This document shows, in pieces, positions 1 through 9,162 of a stretch of DNA of 64,000 bases (positions within the stretch are counted from its first letter, which is position 1; each line of letters opens with the position of its first letter). Source of the DNA: an uncultured Planktomarina sp. (GTDB taxonomy: Bacteria; Pseudomonadota; Alphaproteobacteria; Rhodobacterales; Rhodobacteraceae); assembly GCA_905182535.1 (NCBI GenBank), contig CAJJBZ010000003.1, positions 124,001 to 188,000 on the forward strand. The letters run 5' to 3'. A program made the translations under genes and the position numbers. The notes beneath the pieces were generated by a model. It had not been told where the DNA came from. It searched no databases and saw only the letters and a program-made list of their open reading frames with translations.

Positions 1-1
1 T

Positions 2-418
2 CAAGGCAAATCCTTTCGAATGTTTTATGGTTCAAATGAAGAGTTTGAAAAAATTCAACATGTGGGGATCAATGCGCTAAAAACTAAAGGTAACTACAGC
101 GATGAACGGCTCCTACACCATCGTGAGGGCCACAGTATATGGTGCCGTTTTCGTGCACATTCGTTAACACCAGATCGGCCTTTAGATAGAATTATTTTGA
201 GTTATGCTCAGATTTCTAATAATACTCAAACAATTACCCTCAGTAAAAGAGAGCGACAAGTTTTTGGTTTAATGAACCAAGGGATGAGCAGCAAAGAAAT
301 AGCAAGAGAATTGGAATTGTCACCACGCACTATTGATGATGTACGATCAAGACTTATCAAGCGCTTTAAAGTTAAAAGGTGCTCTGACCTGTTAGGTCGG
401 ATGACGGAGCTAGGCTGA
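2..418 (+). CDS. PAS/LuxR-type transcriptional regulator, 3' part
   Basis: The reading frame is open to the left window edge, so the N terminus lies outside. The visible part has a PAS-like end (about residues 1-70, including FYGSNEEFEKI and a G-x-x-x-WCR strand) followed by a LuxR/GerE helix-turn-helix at the C terminus (LSKRERQVFGLMNQGMSSKEIA, then a recognition helix around SPRTIDDVRSRLIKRF). PAS-HTH proteins of this layout are sensory transcription factors; the ligand cannot be read. An internal ATG at 20 lies inside the PAS fold and is unlikely to be the true start. No partner histidine kinase is visible, and the target genes are unknown. Confidence 0.75.
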   Translation, partial: QGKSFRMFYGSNEEFEKIQHVGINALKTKGNYSDERLLHHREGHSIWCRFRAHSLTPDRPLDRIILSYAQISNNTQTITLSKRERQVFGLMNQGMSSKEIARELELSPRTIDDVRSRLIKRFKVKRCSDLLGRMTELG

Positions 419-851
419 CTTTCAATCAGGGCGATTACTCCACCCAGGCTCTTTCACGAATTGGTTATAGTGATACTAGCCTGCCTTGAAATAAATATTA
501 CATCCAATAATATTAACTGGGCCACACTCATTATTGGAATTAAGGCAGCATCGGATCACAACGAGAAAATATTAGTTTCAACAGATATACTAGATCTTAA
601 CTCAGGCCTCGCACTAAAATTAGTAAAACGTATCCGATCTCTGGACCCTCAAATTGAGAAAACTTCAGCCATTTAATTAGATACTGTGCGCGATCGTAAA
701 TTTTAATCGAGGATTAAGTATTTAGCAACGCCATGGGCCGTAATCAAAGCCTTCAATTTTGCCCCCTTCTAAGCGCCAGCCATCTGTGGCACATAGAACT
801 CGGAACAAATAAGCAGTAAACCAGCTGCATGAGATCATGGCGGACTGAGTT
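419..851. other. Intergenic stretch without a convincing gene
   Basis: This AT-rich 430-base gap separates the regulator from the SH3 protein. A 71-codon open frame at 461-676 (plus strand, TTG start) has no recognisable motif, no clear ribosome binding site and ordinary intergenic composition, so I do not call it a gene. I see no terminator hairpin with a T-run and no tRNA. Confidence 0.5.
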
Positions 852-1361
852 ATGAAAAAATTAGTGCTATCTGTGGCCAACTTGGCCCTTTGTTCTCTGC
901 TTATTGCTTGCCCGGCAATGGCCGAGGAAGCCAAACGTGGCGCCGTTACTAACCTACCTATTCCTCGCTTTGTGTCTTTAAAGGCAAGCAAAGGGAATGT
1001 CCGCCGTGGCCCTTCTTTGACACATCGTATCGATTGGATCCTCAAGCTGCGTAATATGCCGCTACAAGTGGTGGCCGAACATGGGCATTGGCGCAAAGTG
1101 CTCGATTTTGAAGGCGCGGGTGGCTGGATCCACTATTCACTTTTGTCCGGCGCGCGCACCGTGATGATTAAGAAAGATACAGTTGATATCCTCGACCAGC
1201 CACTCCTTGACAGCTTGATCAATGCCCGACTTTACCGCAACGTATTGGCGTGGGTGAACGCCTGTGAACCCGAGTGGTGTGAAATCTCTGCCGACGGCTA
1301 CAAAGGCTGGGCCCAAAAATCCGCCCTTTGGGGTGTTTCCGTCGATGAGGTGTTTGAATAA
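852..1361 (+). CDS. Exported SH3-like domain protein
   Basis: The protein has 169 residues. It begins with a classical signal peptide (MKKLVLSV..., hydrophobic core, cleavage probably after the AMA at about residue 24). The body resembles bacterial SH3 (SH3_4 type) proteins of alphaproteobacteria: a strand pair around NVRRGPSLTHRIDWIL, the WRKV and GWIHYSLL strands, and a second repeat ending GYKGWAQKSALWGV. Such proteins are periplasmic and thought to bind peptidoglycan or peptide ligands; the exact role is unknown. It converges on the M3 peptidase gene with a 6-base gap. Start ATG at 852 agrees with the signal peptide. Confidence 0.8.
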   Translation: MKKLVLSVANLALCSLLIACPAMAEEAKRGAVTNLPIPRFVSLKASKGNVRRGPSLTHRIDWILKLRNMPLQVVAEHGHWRKVLDFEGAGGWIHYSLLSGARTVMIKKDTVDILDQPLLDSLINARLYRNVLAWVNACEPEWCEISADGYKGWAQKSALWGVSVDEVFE

Positions 1362-1367
1362 ACAGGC

Positions 1368-3395
1368 TTAGAGCCCACGTTTTCTCAGTAAAGCCGAGGC
1401 ATCAGGCATGCGGCCACGGAATGCCAAATAAAGGGCTTCAGCATCCTCGCTGCCGCCTTTTGACAAGATATTATCATACAAGGCCTGGGCTCGCTTCGGA
1501 TCAAACGCGCCACCCGCCTCTTCAAATGAAGCAAAGGCATCTGCATCCATAACCTCAGACCACATATAGCTATAATAGGCACTAGAATAGCCATCACCTG
1601 AGAAAATATGGGCAAATTGCGGCGTTGCATGCCGCATACTAATGGCCACGGGCATACCAATCTCTGTTAAGATCTCCTCCTGTCGGCCCATAGGATCGGC
1701 TGGCGGTTCGCCTTCGTGAAAGCTGAGATCTACCAAGGCTGAAGCTACATACTCCACAGTTTGAAAGCCCATATCAAAAGTTGCAGCCCCAAGCATGCGT
1801 GACAACAGGTCGGCAGGCATAGCCTCGCCAGTCTCCGCATGTGTTGCAAATTTTTGTAGCACCTCCGGCACCTCCAACCAATGTTCATAAAGTTGGCTTG
1901 GCAATTCCACAAAGTCACGCGCTACAGCCGTACCGGAAATGGCAGTGTAAGATACATCACTAAGCATCTGGTGCAAGGCATGGCCAAACTCGTGAAACAA
2001 GGTCCGCGCATCGTCAAAGGATAAAAGCGCCGGCATATCAGTACCTGGTTTAGAAAAATTACAGACGTTTATAACAATCGGCGCGAGCGTAGTTGGACGT
2101 TTGCGTTGACTTTGTAGAGCACTACACCAAGCCCCCGAGCGTTTACCCCCACGGGCGAAGTAGTCACCAATAAACAACGCTAAATGTTTGCCATCTCGGG
2201 TCACTTCCCAAGCACGTGCATCGGGGTGATACAACGGCACATCAACCTCGGAAAAAGATAGTCCAAACAAGCGCTGCGCGCAATCGAAGGCGGCCGCAAT
2301 CATCTGATCCAGTTGGAGATAGGGTTTCAGCTGCGCCTCATCCAGGTCATGCTCCGCCTGCCGCCGCTTTTCAGCATAGTAACGCCAATCCCAAGCTTGA
2401 AGCGGGTCGTTCACACCATCTGCGGTCATCATTTCGGTGAGCTTCTCAGCATCCGCATTGGCTTGAGCCTTAGCTGGCGCCCAAACCTGCATCAGAAGGT
2501 CTCGCACCCGATCCGGCGTTTTAGCCATTTCCGTTTCCAGCTTAAACTTTGCAAAACTACTATATCCCAGCAATTTCACCCGTTCTTGACGCAAGGCCAA
2601 AGTTTCCCGCACCACGTCACGATTATCAGTTTTCCCGCCATTTGCACCACGAGATGCCCAAGCTTTATAGACAACTTTACGCAGATCCCTGTGACCTGAA
2701 AACTGCAAAAACGGTACAATCAACGAACGCGACAGGGTCACACCCGGCCCATCAGAACCTTTTTCAATCCCTGCCGCGTGTGCAGCTTGGACTACAAAAT
2801 CAGGTAGACCCAACAGATCTGCATCTGCCAAAGGCAAAAACCAATCCCGCTCATCAGCCAAAAGATTTTGCATGAAATCGGTGCCCAGACTAGCAAGCCT
2901 AGACTTAATTTGGGCCATACGTTTGGTATCCGAACAGCTCAATTGTGCGCCAGCCCTGACAAAACTACGGCGGGTTAGCATCAATACCCGCTCTTGCTCC
3001 ACCGACAACTCATTTTTTTCACGCAGAGACCAAAGGGTTTCAATACGTTGAAATAACTTTTGATTTGAAGATACCGCTGAAGAATAAGCCGAAAGCTTTG
3101 GGGCAAATTCTCGTTGTAGAGATTCACGCTCCAAGGTGCTGTCGGATCCAGCAATAGTAAAGAATACTGAAGCTACTTGGTTTAGCAATGTCTCAGCCAC
3201 TTCCTGCGCTTCTATGGTGTTTTTGAAGGTCGGCACATCTGGGTTATCTGCGATCTTAGAAATTCCAGCCAGGGCCACATCGAGTGCCTGATCCATGGCT
3301 GGCGCAAATTCCGCATCAAAAATCTTGTCAAAGGGCGCAAGGCCAAAGGGAGTCGTCCAAGTATTTAGCAAAATCATGTCAAAGCTTTCAGTCAT
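1368..3395 (-). CDS. M3-family zinc metallopeptidase (oligopeptidase A / Dcp type)
   Basis: This is a thimet-oligopeptidase-like enzyme of about 675 residues that degrades short peptides in the cytoplasm. The zinc motif HEFGHALH sits at about two thirds of the length, with a downstream acidic region (VARDFVELPSQLYEHW) that supplies the third ligand, and the conserved GDYFARGGKRSGAWC loop precedes it. I choose the ATG at 3395 because it overlaps the stop of the upstream ThiF/MoeB gene as ATGA, the same coupling seen along this operon; an in-frame ATG at 3377 is also possible. It is the last gene of the coaBC-dut run. PrlC/OpdA versus Dcp cannot be decided by eye. Confidence 0.9.
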   Translation of the reverse strand: MTESFDMILLNTWTTPFGLAPFDKIFDAEFAPAMDQALDVALAGISKIADNPDVPTFKNTIEAQEVAETLLNQVASVFFTIAGSDSTLERESLQREFAPKLSAYSSAVSSNQKLFQRIETLWSLREKNELSVEQERVLMLTRRSFVRAGAQLSCSDTKRMAQIKSRLASLGTDFMQNLLADERDWFLPLADADLLGLPDFVVQAAHAAGIEKGSDGPGVTLSRSLIVPFLQFSGHRDLRKVVYKAWASRGANGGKTDNRDVVRETLALRQERVKLLGYSSFAKFKLETEMAKTPDRVRDLLMQVWAPAKAQANADAEKLTEMMTADGVNDPLQAWDWRYYAEKRRQAEHDLDEAQLKPYLQLDQMIAAAFDCAQRLFGLSFSEVDVPLYHPDARAWEVTRDGKHLALFIGDYFARGGKRSGAWCSALQSQRKRPTTLAPIVINVCNFSKPGTDMPALLSFDDARTLFHEFGHALHQMLSDVSYTAISGTAVARDFVELPSQLYEHWLEVPEVLQKFATHAETGEAMPADLLSRMLGAATFDMGFQTVEYVASALVDLSFHEGEPPADPMGRQEEILTEIGMPVAISMRHATPQFAHIFSGDGYSSAYYSYMWSEVMDADAFASFEEAGGAFDPKRAQALYDNILSKGGSEDAEALYLAFRGRMPDASALLRKRGL

Positions 3396-4145
3396 CAAAG
3401 AGGGTGGCAAATCGGGCAATCTGCCCGTTGTTTTGTTTTGATTACACGACTTTGGGCATCTAACACATTATACATTGCCATCCGCGACAGCAGTGGAGTC
3501 CCAGCTCCCAACAAATATTTCAACGCCTCCGCAGCCATAAAGCTGCCAATTACGCCTGGTAGGGCTGTAAATACCCCAACTTGCGAACAGCTGGGTGCAA
3601 ATTCTGGCGCTGGAGCGCTCGGAAATATGCATTGGTAACAAGGGCCTGACTGCGTCGGATCAAACAGTGAAATTTGTCCTTCCCACTGGCTCAACGCGCC
3701 ACTTACTAAAGGCCGCTTTTGCGCTACACATATTTTATTGATCAAATACCGAGTTTCAAAGTTATCTGTGCCATCAAGTATAATATCATACTCCGCAATC
3801 AACTCACCCGCTATCTCTGCGTTGAACCTTTGCTGAAAGGTTTTTATAGTCACATAAGGGTTCAGAGCTCGCAAAGCCCGTGCCGCAGAGACGACCTTTG
3901 GCAAGCCAATATCCTCATCACGGTGAATAACTTGGCGTTGCAAATTACTGGCATCAACCACGTCATCATCCACAATTCCGATCGTGCCCACACCAGCCGC
4001 CGCCAGATATTGCAAGGCCGGCGCTCCTAACCCTCCAGCCCCAATCACCAGCACCCGAGACCGTCTAAGTCGCATTTGGCCGGAGCCACCGATCTCAGGC
4101 ATGACAATATGGCGCGCATACCGCTCCAGCTCAGGTGTCAGACAT
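3395..4145 (-). CDS. moeB: ThiF/MoeB/HesA-family adenylyltransferase
   Basis: E1-like enzyme that adenylates the C-terminal glycine of ubiquitin-like sulfur carriers (MoaD or ThiS). The nucleotide site GAGGLGAPALQYLAAAG is near the N terminus, DGTDNFETRYLIN follows, then the catalytic-cysteine region, and a zinc pair CYQC...CPIC. The usual N-terminal helix LTPELERYARHIV is encoded upstream of the first in-frame ATG (4102) but only reaches a CTG at 4141. An ATG at 4145 (MSD...) is in another frame and would match the family start if one base near 4138 is wrong. The gene therefore either starts at a CTG or carries a one-base error. It overlaps the small membrane gene upstream and the M3 peptidase downstream. 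MoeB versus ThiF is not resolved. Confidence 0.85.
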
Positions 4146-4427
4146 TGTGTTACTCAGGGACACTCTTTCCGGTTGGGCTTTGCCACGCAATTTGCGCAGT
4201 CCCTGTCTGTAAACTAAAACTACCACCACAAAAGCTGCCAAGAGCGCCCAAACCTGCCAAGATCCACCCGTGTTCATCCGCAAAGGATGAGCCACTGGAA
4301 GGATCAGATGCGACAGAATTACTCCAACAAACACAGCAGCAATCATACTCCAACGCTGTTTTAAAGGCGCGTTCATGGCCCAACCAATGCTCCAAAGCAC
4401 CGCACACATCGTTCCAACTAAAATCAT
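4131..4427 (-). CDS. Small membrane protein between dut and moeB
   Basis: A 98-residue protein with three hydrophobic segments (about residues 1-18, 27-46 and 58-72) and a basic C-terminal tail (RQGLRKLRGKAQPE). It has no recognisable enzymatic motif. Its ATG overlaps the dut stop (TAATG), and its end overlaps the start region of the ThiF/MoeB gene. This coupling and its position within a conserved operon argue that it is real. The function is unknown. Confidence 0.7.
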   Translation of the reverse strand: MILVGTMCAVLWSIGWAMNAPLKQRWSMIAAVFVGVILSHLILPVAHPLRMNTGGSWQVWALLAAFVVVVLVYRQGLRKLRGKAQPERVSLSNTMSDT

Positions 4428-4885
4428 TAATTTTGCCCTGTTGAGCCAAAACCACCCTGGCCACGATCAGTGTCATCCAATTGCATGGCCAATGTGAAAT
4501 CGGCTTGAACCACTGGCGCTAATACCATCTGGGCAACACGGTCCCCGTGGAAGATTGTGAACACTTTCGCGCCAGTATTTAACAAAATAACACCAAGCGG
4601 GCCACGATAATCACTATCGATGGTCCCCGGAGCGTTAGCAAGTGTAATGCCATATTTCAGTGCCAGACCAGACCTCGGCCGAATTTGCACCTCAAACCCA
4701 ACGGGAATGGCCAATCGCAGGCCAGTGGTGATCAAAGCCCGTGCCCCAGGTTGCATCAAAACATCCCCGCGATCTAAAAAATTAGCTTTAAGGTCAGCTC
4801 CAGCAGCACCAGGGGTACCATAGGCAGGCAGGCCAAGGCTTTGGTCAGCACCCACGTCCCACATCATCTTTATGCAATGCCTCAT
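4427..4885 (-). CDS. dut: dUTP diphosphatase
   Basis: Trimeric dUTPase of 152 residues, the usual length, hydrolysing dUTP to dUMP and pyrophosphate to keep uracil out of DNA and supply dTMP synthesis. All family motifs are present: GAAGADLKAN near the N terminus, the RPRSGLALKYGI loop, the NAPGTIDSDYRG uracil hairpin with the catalytic aspartate, and the C-terminal arm RGQGGFGSTG that closes on the nucleotide. The start overlaps the coaBC stop as ATGA. It lies between coaBC and the small membrane gene, a linkage common in alphaproteobacteria. Confidence 0.96.
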   Translation of the reverse strand: MRHCIKMMWDVGADQSLGLPAYGTPGAAGADLKANFLDRGDVLMQPGARALITTGLRLAIPVGFEVQIRPRSGLALKYGITLANAPGTIDSDYRGPLGVILLNTGAKVFTIFHGDRVAQMVLAPVVQADFTLAMQLDDTDRGQGGFGSTGQN

Positions 4886-6072
4886 GATAAGGCGCCCGCA
4901 ATCCGCTGGGCCAGGCGTCGCGCCACCTCCACTTTAGGCATATCACTCCAAGCCTCAGCACCGTTTGCGTCAATCACTGTCACAGTATTATTTTGCCCAC
5001 CCATGACCCCCATCGCAGGAGTCACGTCATTGGCCACAATCCAATCACAGCCCTTCCGCAGCCGCTTTGCTGTCGCATTTTCAAGCACATCACTGGTTTC
5101 AGCTGCAAAACCAATGACCAGTTTGGGCCGTTTCTCATGCTGTGCAATCAAAGCTAAAATGTCAGGGTTCTCTGAAAACTTCAGATCCGGCAGCACCCCT
5201 GAAACTTGTTTCTTGATCTTTTGTTTCTGCGGTTCATCTACGCGCCAATCTGCCACAGCAGCAGCAAATATGGCCACATCTGCGGGCAAAACAGCCTGTA
5301 CAGCCATCAGCATTTCATTTGCTGTTTGCACCCGGTGCACCTGAACGCCAGTTGGCGGAGCCACATCTGCCGGACCTGTGACAAAACTAACCCGCGCACC
5401 CAAATCACGTAGCGCTTCCGCCAGTGCGGTGCCCTGCGCCCCTGAAGAGCGATTAGCAATATAACGCACTGGGTCTATCGGCTCATGGGTCGGGCCAGAA
5501 GTAACTAAAATATGCCTACCAGACAAAGGACCAGTTTCAAAATACTGCCCTACTGCTTGCAAAATTTCAGTCACTTCAGCCATACGACCCACACCAAATT
5601 CACCACAGGCCATTTCACCCTCATTCGGGCCAACTACCTGCACGCCATCGGCTTTCAATATCGCCAAATTACGCTGGGTGGCGGGGTGATCCCACATGCG
5701 GACATTCATGGAGGGTGCAATCATCACATGAGTATCAGTGGCCAATAAAAGCGTTGATGCCAAATCATCAGCAATACCATGTGCCATTTTTGCCATAAGA
5801 TGCCCCGTAGACGGGGCGACCAGCACTAGGTCTGCGGAGCGTGATAACTCAATGTGGCCCATCTCAGCCTCATCAGTCAGATCAAATAAATCTGTATAAA
5901 CTTTAGAGCGCGCAAGGGCTGAAATCGACAGTGGTGTAACAAACTGTGCTCCGGACTTTGTCAGCACAGGCGTGACCCGCACACCCTCCTGAGTGAGCTT
6001 CCGTATCAAATCAGGTGCTTTTATTGCCGCAATACCACCAGCTATGATTAAGAGTATATTTTTTTCACTCAT
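4882..6072 (-). CDS. coaBC: Phosphopantothenoylcysteine decarboxylase / phosphopantothenate-cysteine ligase
   Basis: Bifunctional coenzyme A biosynthesis enzyme of 396 residues. The N-terminal flavoprotein (CoaC) half shows IAGGIAAIKAPDLIRKL, the APSTGHLMAKMAHGIADDL stretch, the APSMNVRMWDHPATQRNL substrate clamp and the MACGEFGVGRMAE cysteine loop. The C-terminal CoaB half shows ILVTSGPTHEPIDPVRYIANRSSGAQG and KLVIGFAAET. It catalyses two successive steps from 4'-phosphopantothenate to 4'-phosphopantetheine. It follows the sigma factor gene by 55 bases and overlaps dut. Confidence 0.96.
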   Translation of the reverse strand: MSEKNILLIIAGGIAAIKAPDLIRKLTQEGVRVTPVLTKSGAQFVTPLSISALARSKVYTDLFDLTDEAEMGHIELSRSADLVLVAPSTGHLMAKMAHGIADDLASTLLLATDTHVMIAPSMNVRMWDHPATQRNLAILKADGVQVVGPNEGEMACGEFGVGRMAEVTEILQAVGQYFETGPLSGRHILVTSGPTHEPIDPVRYIANRSSGAQGTALAEALRDLGARVSFVTGPADVAPPTGVQVHRVQTANEMLMAVQAVLPADVAIFAAAVADWRVDEPQKQKIKKQVSGVLPDLKFSENPDILALIAQHEKRPKLVIGFAAETSDVLENATAKRLRKGCDWIVANDVTPAMGVMGGQNNTVTVIDANGAEAWSDMPKVEVARRLAQRIAGALS

Positions 6073-6127
6073 AAGCTATAGTTAAGCAGCCAGACGCTGC
6101 TCTGCAAGGCCCAGCAACACCAACGCA

Positions 6128-7006
6128 TTACTGGAAAAACGCACCCGCCTCTGGGGCTTGATCTTCCAGACTCATCCTCATCTTCTTAAAAGCCGCTGCT
6201 TCAACTTGTCTGATCCGCTCTTTAGACAGGCCCAATTCTGTACCCAAACTTTCTAAAGTGCGTGGCGCTTCGATCAACTTGCGCTCACGAACGATGTAGC
6301 GCTCGCGATCATTCAAGACGCTCATCGCTTGCGCCAACCAAGTACGTAGGGCCGCTTGATCATGATCAAATTCGACAATTTCGTCTGCTTGGGCGCTGTC
6401 ATCTTTCAGCGCATCAATCCACTCACGACCTTCATCTTCGGTTGACTGCGTCGCATTGAGAGAAAAGTCAGAGCCCGAAAGGCGGCCATCCATCATTTCA
6501 ACGTCGTGCAACGGGACACCTAAATCCTGCGCGATCAATTGCTGTAATTGATGACGGTCCAACGTTTGACCAGCATTATTAGCATCACGTTCAATCCGTG
6601 CTTGGATTCTTCGCATGTTAAAAAACAGTGATTTCTGTGGGCTGGTTGAGCCAGTTCGTACCATGGACCAATTGCGCATCACATATTCCTGCACTGAAGC
6701 TTTAATCCACCATACAGCATAGGTTGAGAAGCGTACTCCACGATCTGGATCAAATTTTTCAGCTGCTTTCATCAGCCCCAAGCCTGCCTCTTGGATTAAA
6801 TCGCCCATCGGGGCACCATAGCGTTTAAATTTAGCCGCTTGCGATATGGCCAAACGCATGTAGGCATTGATTAGGCGGTGTAGACTTTCCTCACACCGAT
6901 CATCCCGCCAAGCGTAGGCTAGTTTCAACTCAGTTTCAGCATCCAACATTTCTGCCTTCATCGCTGTGCGAGCAAAAAAGTTATCTGTGCGTGCATCTAA
7001 GGGCAT
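6128..7006 (-). CDS. rpoH: RpoH-type (sigma-32 family) RNA polymerase sigma factor
   Basis: A 292-residue group 3 sigma factor. Region 2 is clear (GDLIQEAGLGLMKAAEKFD, then RFSTYAVWWIKASVQEYV), as is region 4 (RTLESLGTELGLSKERIRQVE). The RpoH box, normally Q(R/K)KLFFNLR, appears as QKSLFFNMRR, which places it in the heat-shock sigma family. The ATG at 7006 is preferred because GGAAG lies 8 bases upstream; the longer frame adds 15 hydrophobic residues atypical of the family. Many Rhodobacteraceae carry two RpoH proteins, one linked to photo-oxidative stress; which one this is cannot be decided here. It is in line with coaBC-dut. Confidence 0.9.
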   Translation of the reverse strand: MPLDARTDNFFARTAMKAEMLDAETELKLAYAWRDDRCEESLHRLINAYMRLAISQAAKFKRYGAPMGDLIQEAGLGLMKAAEKFDPDRGVRFSTYAVWWIKASVQEYVMRNWSMVRTGSTSPQKSLFFNMRRIQARIERDANNAGQTLDRHQLQQLIAQDLGVPLHDVEMMDGRLSGSDFSLNATQSTEDEGREWIDALKDDSAQADEIVEFDHDQAALRTWLAQAMSVLNDRERYIVRERKLIEAPRTLESLGTELGLSKERIRQVEAAAFKKMRMSLEDQAPEAGAFFQ

Positions 7007-7094
7007 AAGTACGGCTTCCAGTGTTATTAAGAAGAAAAACTTGTTACCCACTATATACGGAGCTAAATACTGATTGGATCACTTTGGGGAAACT

Positions 7095-7628
7095 ATGCCT
7101 GTACATCACGACATCGAACAGCTTCGCTTAGTGCTGGGGGGGGCTAACTCCGGAAAATCACTGTTTGCTGAGAACTTGGTACGCCAATCAGGCAGGCCCC
7201 GACGCTACATTGCAACCGCACAGGCTTGGGATGATGAAATGCGAGCCAAGATTTCAGCACATAAGGCTCAGCGGGGTGCCAATTGGATCACACTTGAAGC
7301 CCCCCTTGATTTGGTAGGTGCACTTGCATTGGCCAAAACTAATGAAATTGTACTACTAGACTGCGTGACACTATGGCTTACCAATATGATGATGGCAGAG
7401 CAGGACATTACACAGGCGACTAAATCCCTCTGCACGGCCCTTAGTGAAGCATCATGCCCAGTGGTGGTGGTCAGCAATGAAGTGGGGCAAGGCATTGTAC
7501 CTAACAATGCAATGGCGAGGGCTTTCATAAATTACCAAGGCAATTTAAACCAAGCTTTGGCTAACGTAGCCCAAGAGGTATTTTTCGTGATCGCAGGTTT
7601 GCCACAGCAACTGAAGGGTCACCCATGA
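7095..7628 (+). CDS. cobU: Adenosylcobinamide kinase / adenosylcobinamide-phosphate guanylyltransferase
   Basis: CobP/CobU of about 177 residues, which phosphorylates adenosylcobinamide and attaches GMP during assembly of the lower loop of vitamin B12. The P-loop GGANSGKS is at the N terminus, followed by RYIATAQAWDDEM, the W-x-T-x-E strand, LLDCVTLWLTNMM and VVSNEVGQGIVPNNAMARAF. I choose ATG 7095 because GGGGAA lies just upstream; a longer start at 7074 has no such site. The stop overlaps the downstream phosphatase gene. The rpoH gene diverges from it. Confidence 0.93.
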   Translation: MPVHHDIEQLRLVLGGANSGKSLFAENLVRQSGRPRRYIATAQAWDDEMRAKISAHKAQRGANWITLEAPLDLVGALALAKTNEIVLLDCVTLWLTNMMMAEQDITQATKSLCTALSEASCPVVVVSNEVGQGIVPNNAMARAFINYQGNLNQALANVAQEVFFVIAGLPQQLKGHP

Positions 7629-8197
7629 CTGATTGGTTTTGGATCCGGCATGGGCCAACCCATGAAAAAAACTTTGTCGGCTGGCGAGATGTGCCCGCGG
7701 ATCTTTCCGATGTGGCATTAATCAACCGCCTAGCCGACTTTCTGCCTAACGAAGCCGTTGTGGTATCTTCAGACCTGATCCGTACTGTTACCACAGCTGA
7801 TGTATTGACCAATGACCGCACAAGGCTGAGCCATGAACAAGATCTCCGCGAATTTAATTTTGGCGATTGGGATGGGCGGCACTGGGCCGATGTTGCCAAA
7901 ACCGACCCCCAGCTGAGCCGCGATTACTGGGAACAACCCGGTGATATTATAGCTCCCAACGGTGAAAGCTGGAATATGGCCGCCGCGCGTTCTCGGGTTG
8001 TGGTGGACCGCTTAGGTGCTCAACACAGCACCATCATTGCTGTGGCACATTTTGGAATCATTCTCACCCAAGTACAAAGAGCATTGGGGATCAGCGCCTA
8101 TGACTGCCTCGCCCATAAAATTGACAACTACAGCGTCACGCATCTCCACGAAGACAAAGGGCAGTGGCAAGTCAAATGTATCAATTTTTTACCGTAG
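7625..8197 (+). CDS. Histidine phosphatase, probably alpha-ribazole phosphatase (CobC-like)
   Basis: This 190-residue protein has the phosphoglycerate-mutase-like catalytic set: the RHG motif at the N terminus (WIRHGPTHEKNFVGW), an arginine in SSDLIRTVTTA, the acidic LREFNFGDWDG loop and the second histidine in AVAHFGII. It overlaps the cobU stop by ATGA. That coupling makes removal of the phosphate of alpha-ribazole phosphate, in cobalamin nucleotide-loop assembly, the best guess. Family members also act on other phosphates, so the substrate is inferred from context. Confidence 0.85.
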   Translation: MTDWFWIRHGPTHEKNFVGWRDVPADLSDVALINRLADFLPNEAVVVSSDLIRTVTTADVLTNDRTRLSHEQDLREFNFGDWDGRHWADVAKTDPQLSRDYWEQPGDIIAPNGESWNMAAARSRVVVDRLGAQHSTIIAVAHFGIILTQVQRALGISAYDCLAHKIDNYSVTHLHEDKGQWQVKCINFLP

Positions 8198-8394
8198 CGA
8201 CTATTGGCTACTTGGTCAGCTTGGAAAACGATTATTGTAGTGCACGGAGAAATCCTTAGCTTCACGGCCTACTAATATCACCACGTGATAAAAGCGTCTC
8301 AAGCTATCGTGTATCTTGCTCGAAGTAATAACATAGTGGGTGTTAATGTCGCTTAAGCTACCAATTTCAGATTTTTCATATTAGAAAACTCAGC

Positions 8395-9162
8395 TCAGCC
8401 ACGCACCGCGCGAAAAACTGCCGCAGCGGCCCAGCCAGCAAAGATCGCAATTGCCAGTGACAACAGACCGTAGACCACTGGTCTTTGGTGAGCTAAATTG
8501 TACAACCAGCGTTCGATACCAACTTTGCGCACATCAATCGCAGTTTGGTGTTGGGATATTACATCCCCGTCTCGCATGAGAAAAATCCGTGCCGTGTAGG
8601 TACCCTCGACCAAATTAGCTGGCAGGGATACTGACGTTGAAAATAGGGTTTGGTCTTGCAAAGTCACCGCACCGGACAAAGTTTGATATAGGCCATCACT
8701 TTCACGCACACGGACTAAAGCTTCAGTAAACTCTTCAGGATTTTCAATGGCTAGTGGGCCGCTGACAGCTCGGATCAGCTGTCGGACTGAAATTTGATGC
8801 CATAGATCTGAGGCCTCACTAACCGCCTGCTCAAACGGCCTAGTGGTCGCCACAGCGTAAAAGCTGGGAGCCAAGTCCACCTCGAGCGCATCCACATTCA
8901 CCCAAATACCAAAGCGCTTGTCTTTCCGGCGAACGGTGACAGGGGTGCGCGGACTAGCTATAGTTACTACAACGTCTAGATCACCCTCTGAGCTCTCTTC
9001 ACTTTGATGCTTGAGAGCCCCAAACACTAATATTTCAGAACCATCAAAGAATGCCGTTATCCCAATTTCTTGTTTCGACAGGCCAAGCACAATATCTTGG
9101 GCGGAGGCATGCCCTATCCATGACAGCATTGCAATCACAACAAAGGCATAAATGTTCCGCAT
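8395..9162 (-). CDS. TIGR02186 family exported transmembrane protein
   Basis: A 255-residue protein with an N-terminal signal peptide ending near ASAQD, an all-beta periplasmic body and one C-terminal membrane helix (GLLSLAIAIFAGWAAAAVF) before a short basic tail. This matches the alphaproteobacterial family TIGR02186, whose function is unknown. Its ATG at 9162 shares a base with the stop of the TauE-type transporter (TGATG), and this pair is seen together in many Rhodobacteraceae. A role in sulfur-compound export is suggested by the partner only. Confidence 0.85.
   Translation of the reverse strand: MRNIYAFVVIAMLSWIGHASAQDIVLGLSKQEIGITAFFDGSEILVFGALKHQSEESSEGDLDVVVTIASPRTPVTVRRKDKRFGIWVNVDALEVDLAPSFYAVATTRPFEQAVSEASDLWHQISVRQLIRAVSGPLAIENPEEFTEALVRVRESDGLYQTLSGAVTLQDQTLFSTSVSLPANLVEGTYTARIFLMRDGDVISQHQTAIDVRKVGIERWLYNLAHQRPVVYGLLSLAIAIFAGWAAAAVFRAVRG

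Noticed and set aside
461-676. 71-codon frame after the LuxR-type regulator
   Set aside because: TTG start, no SD site, no domain; not enough to call a gene.
722-1096. 124-codon open frame on the minus strand opposite the SH3 protein gene
   Set aside because: It overlaps a gene with a clear signal peptide and domain, and its translation shows no motif and biased cysteine/arginine use.
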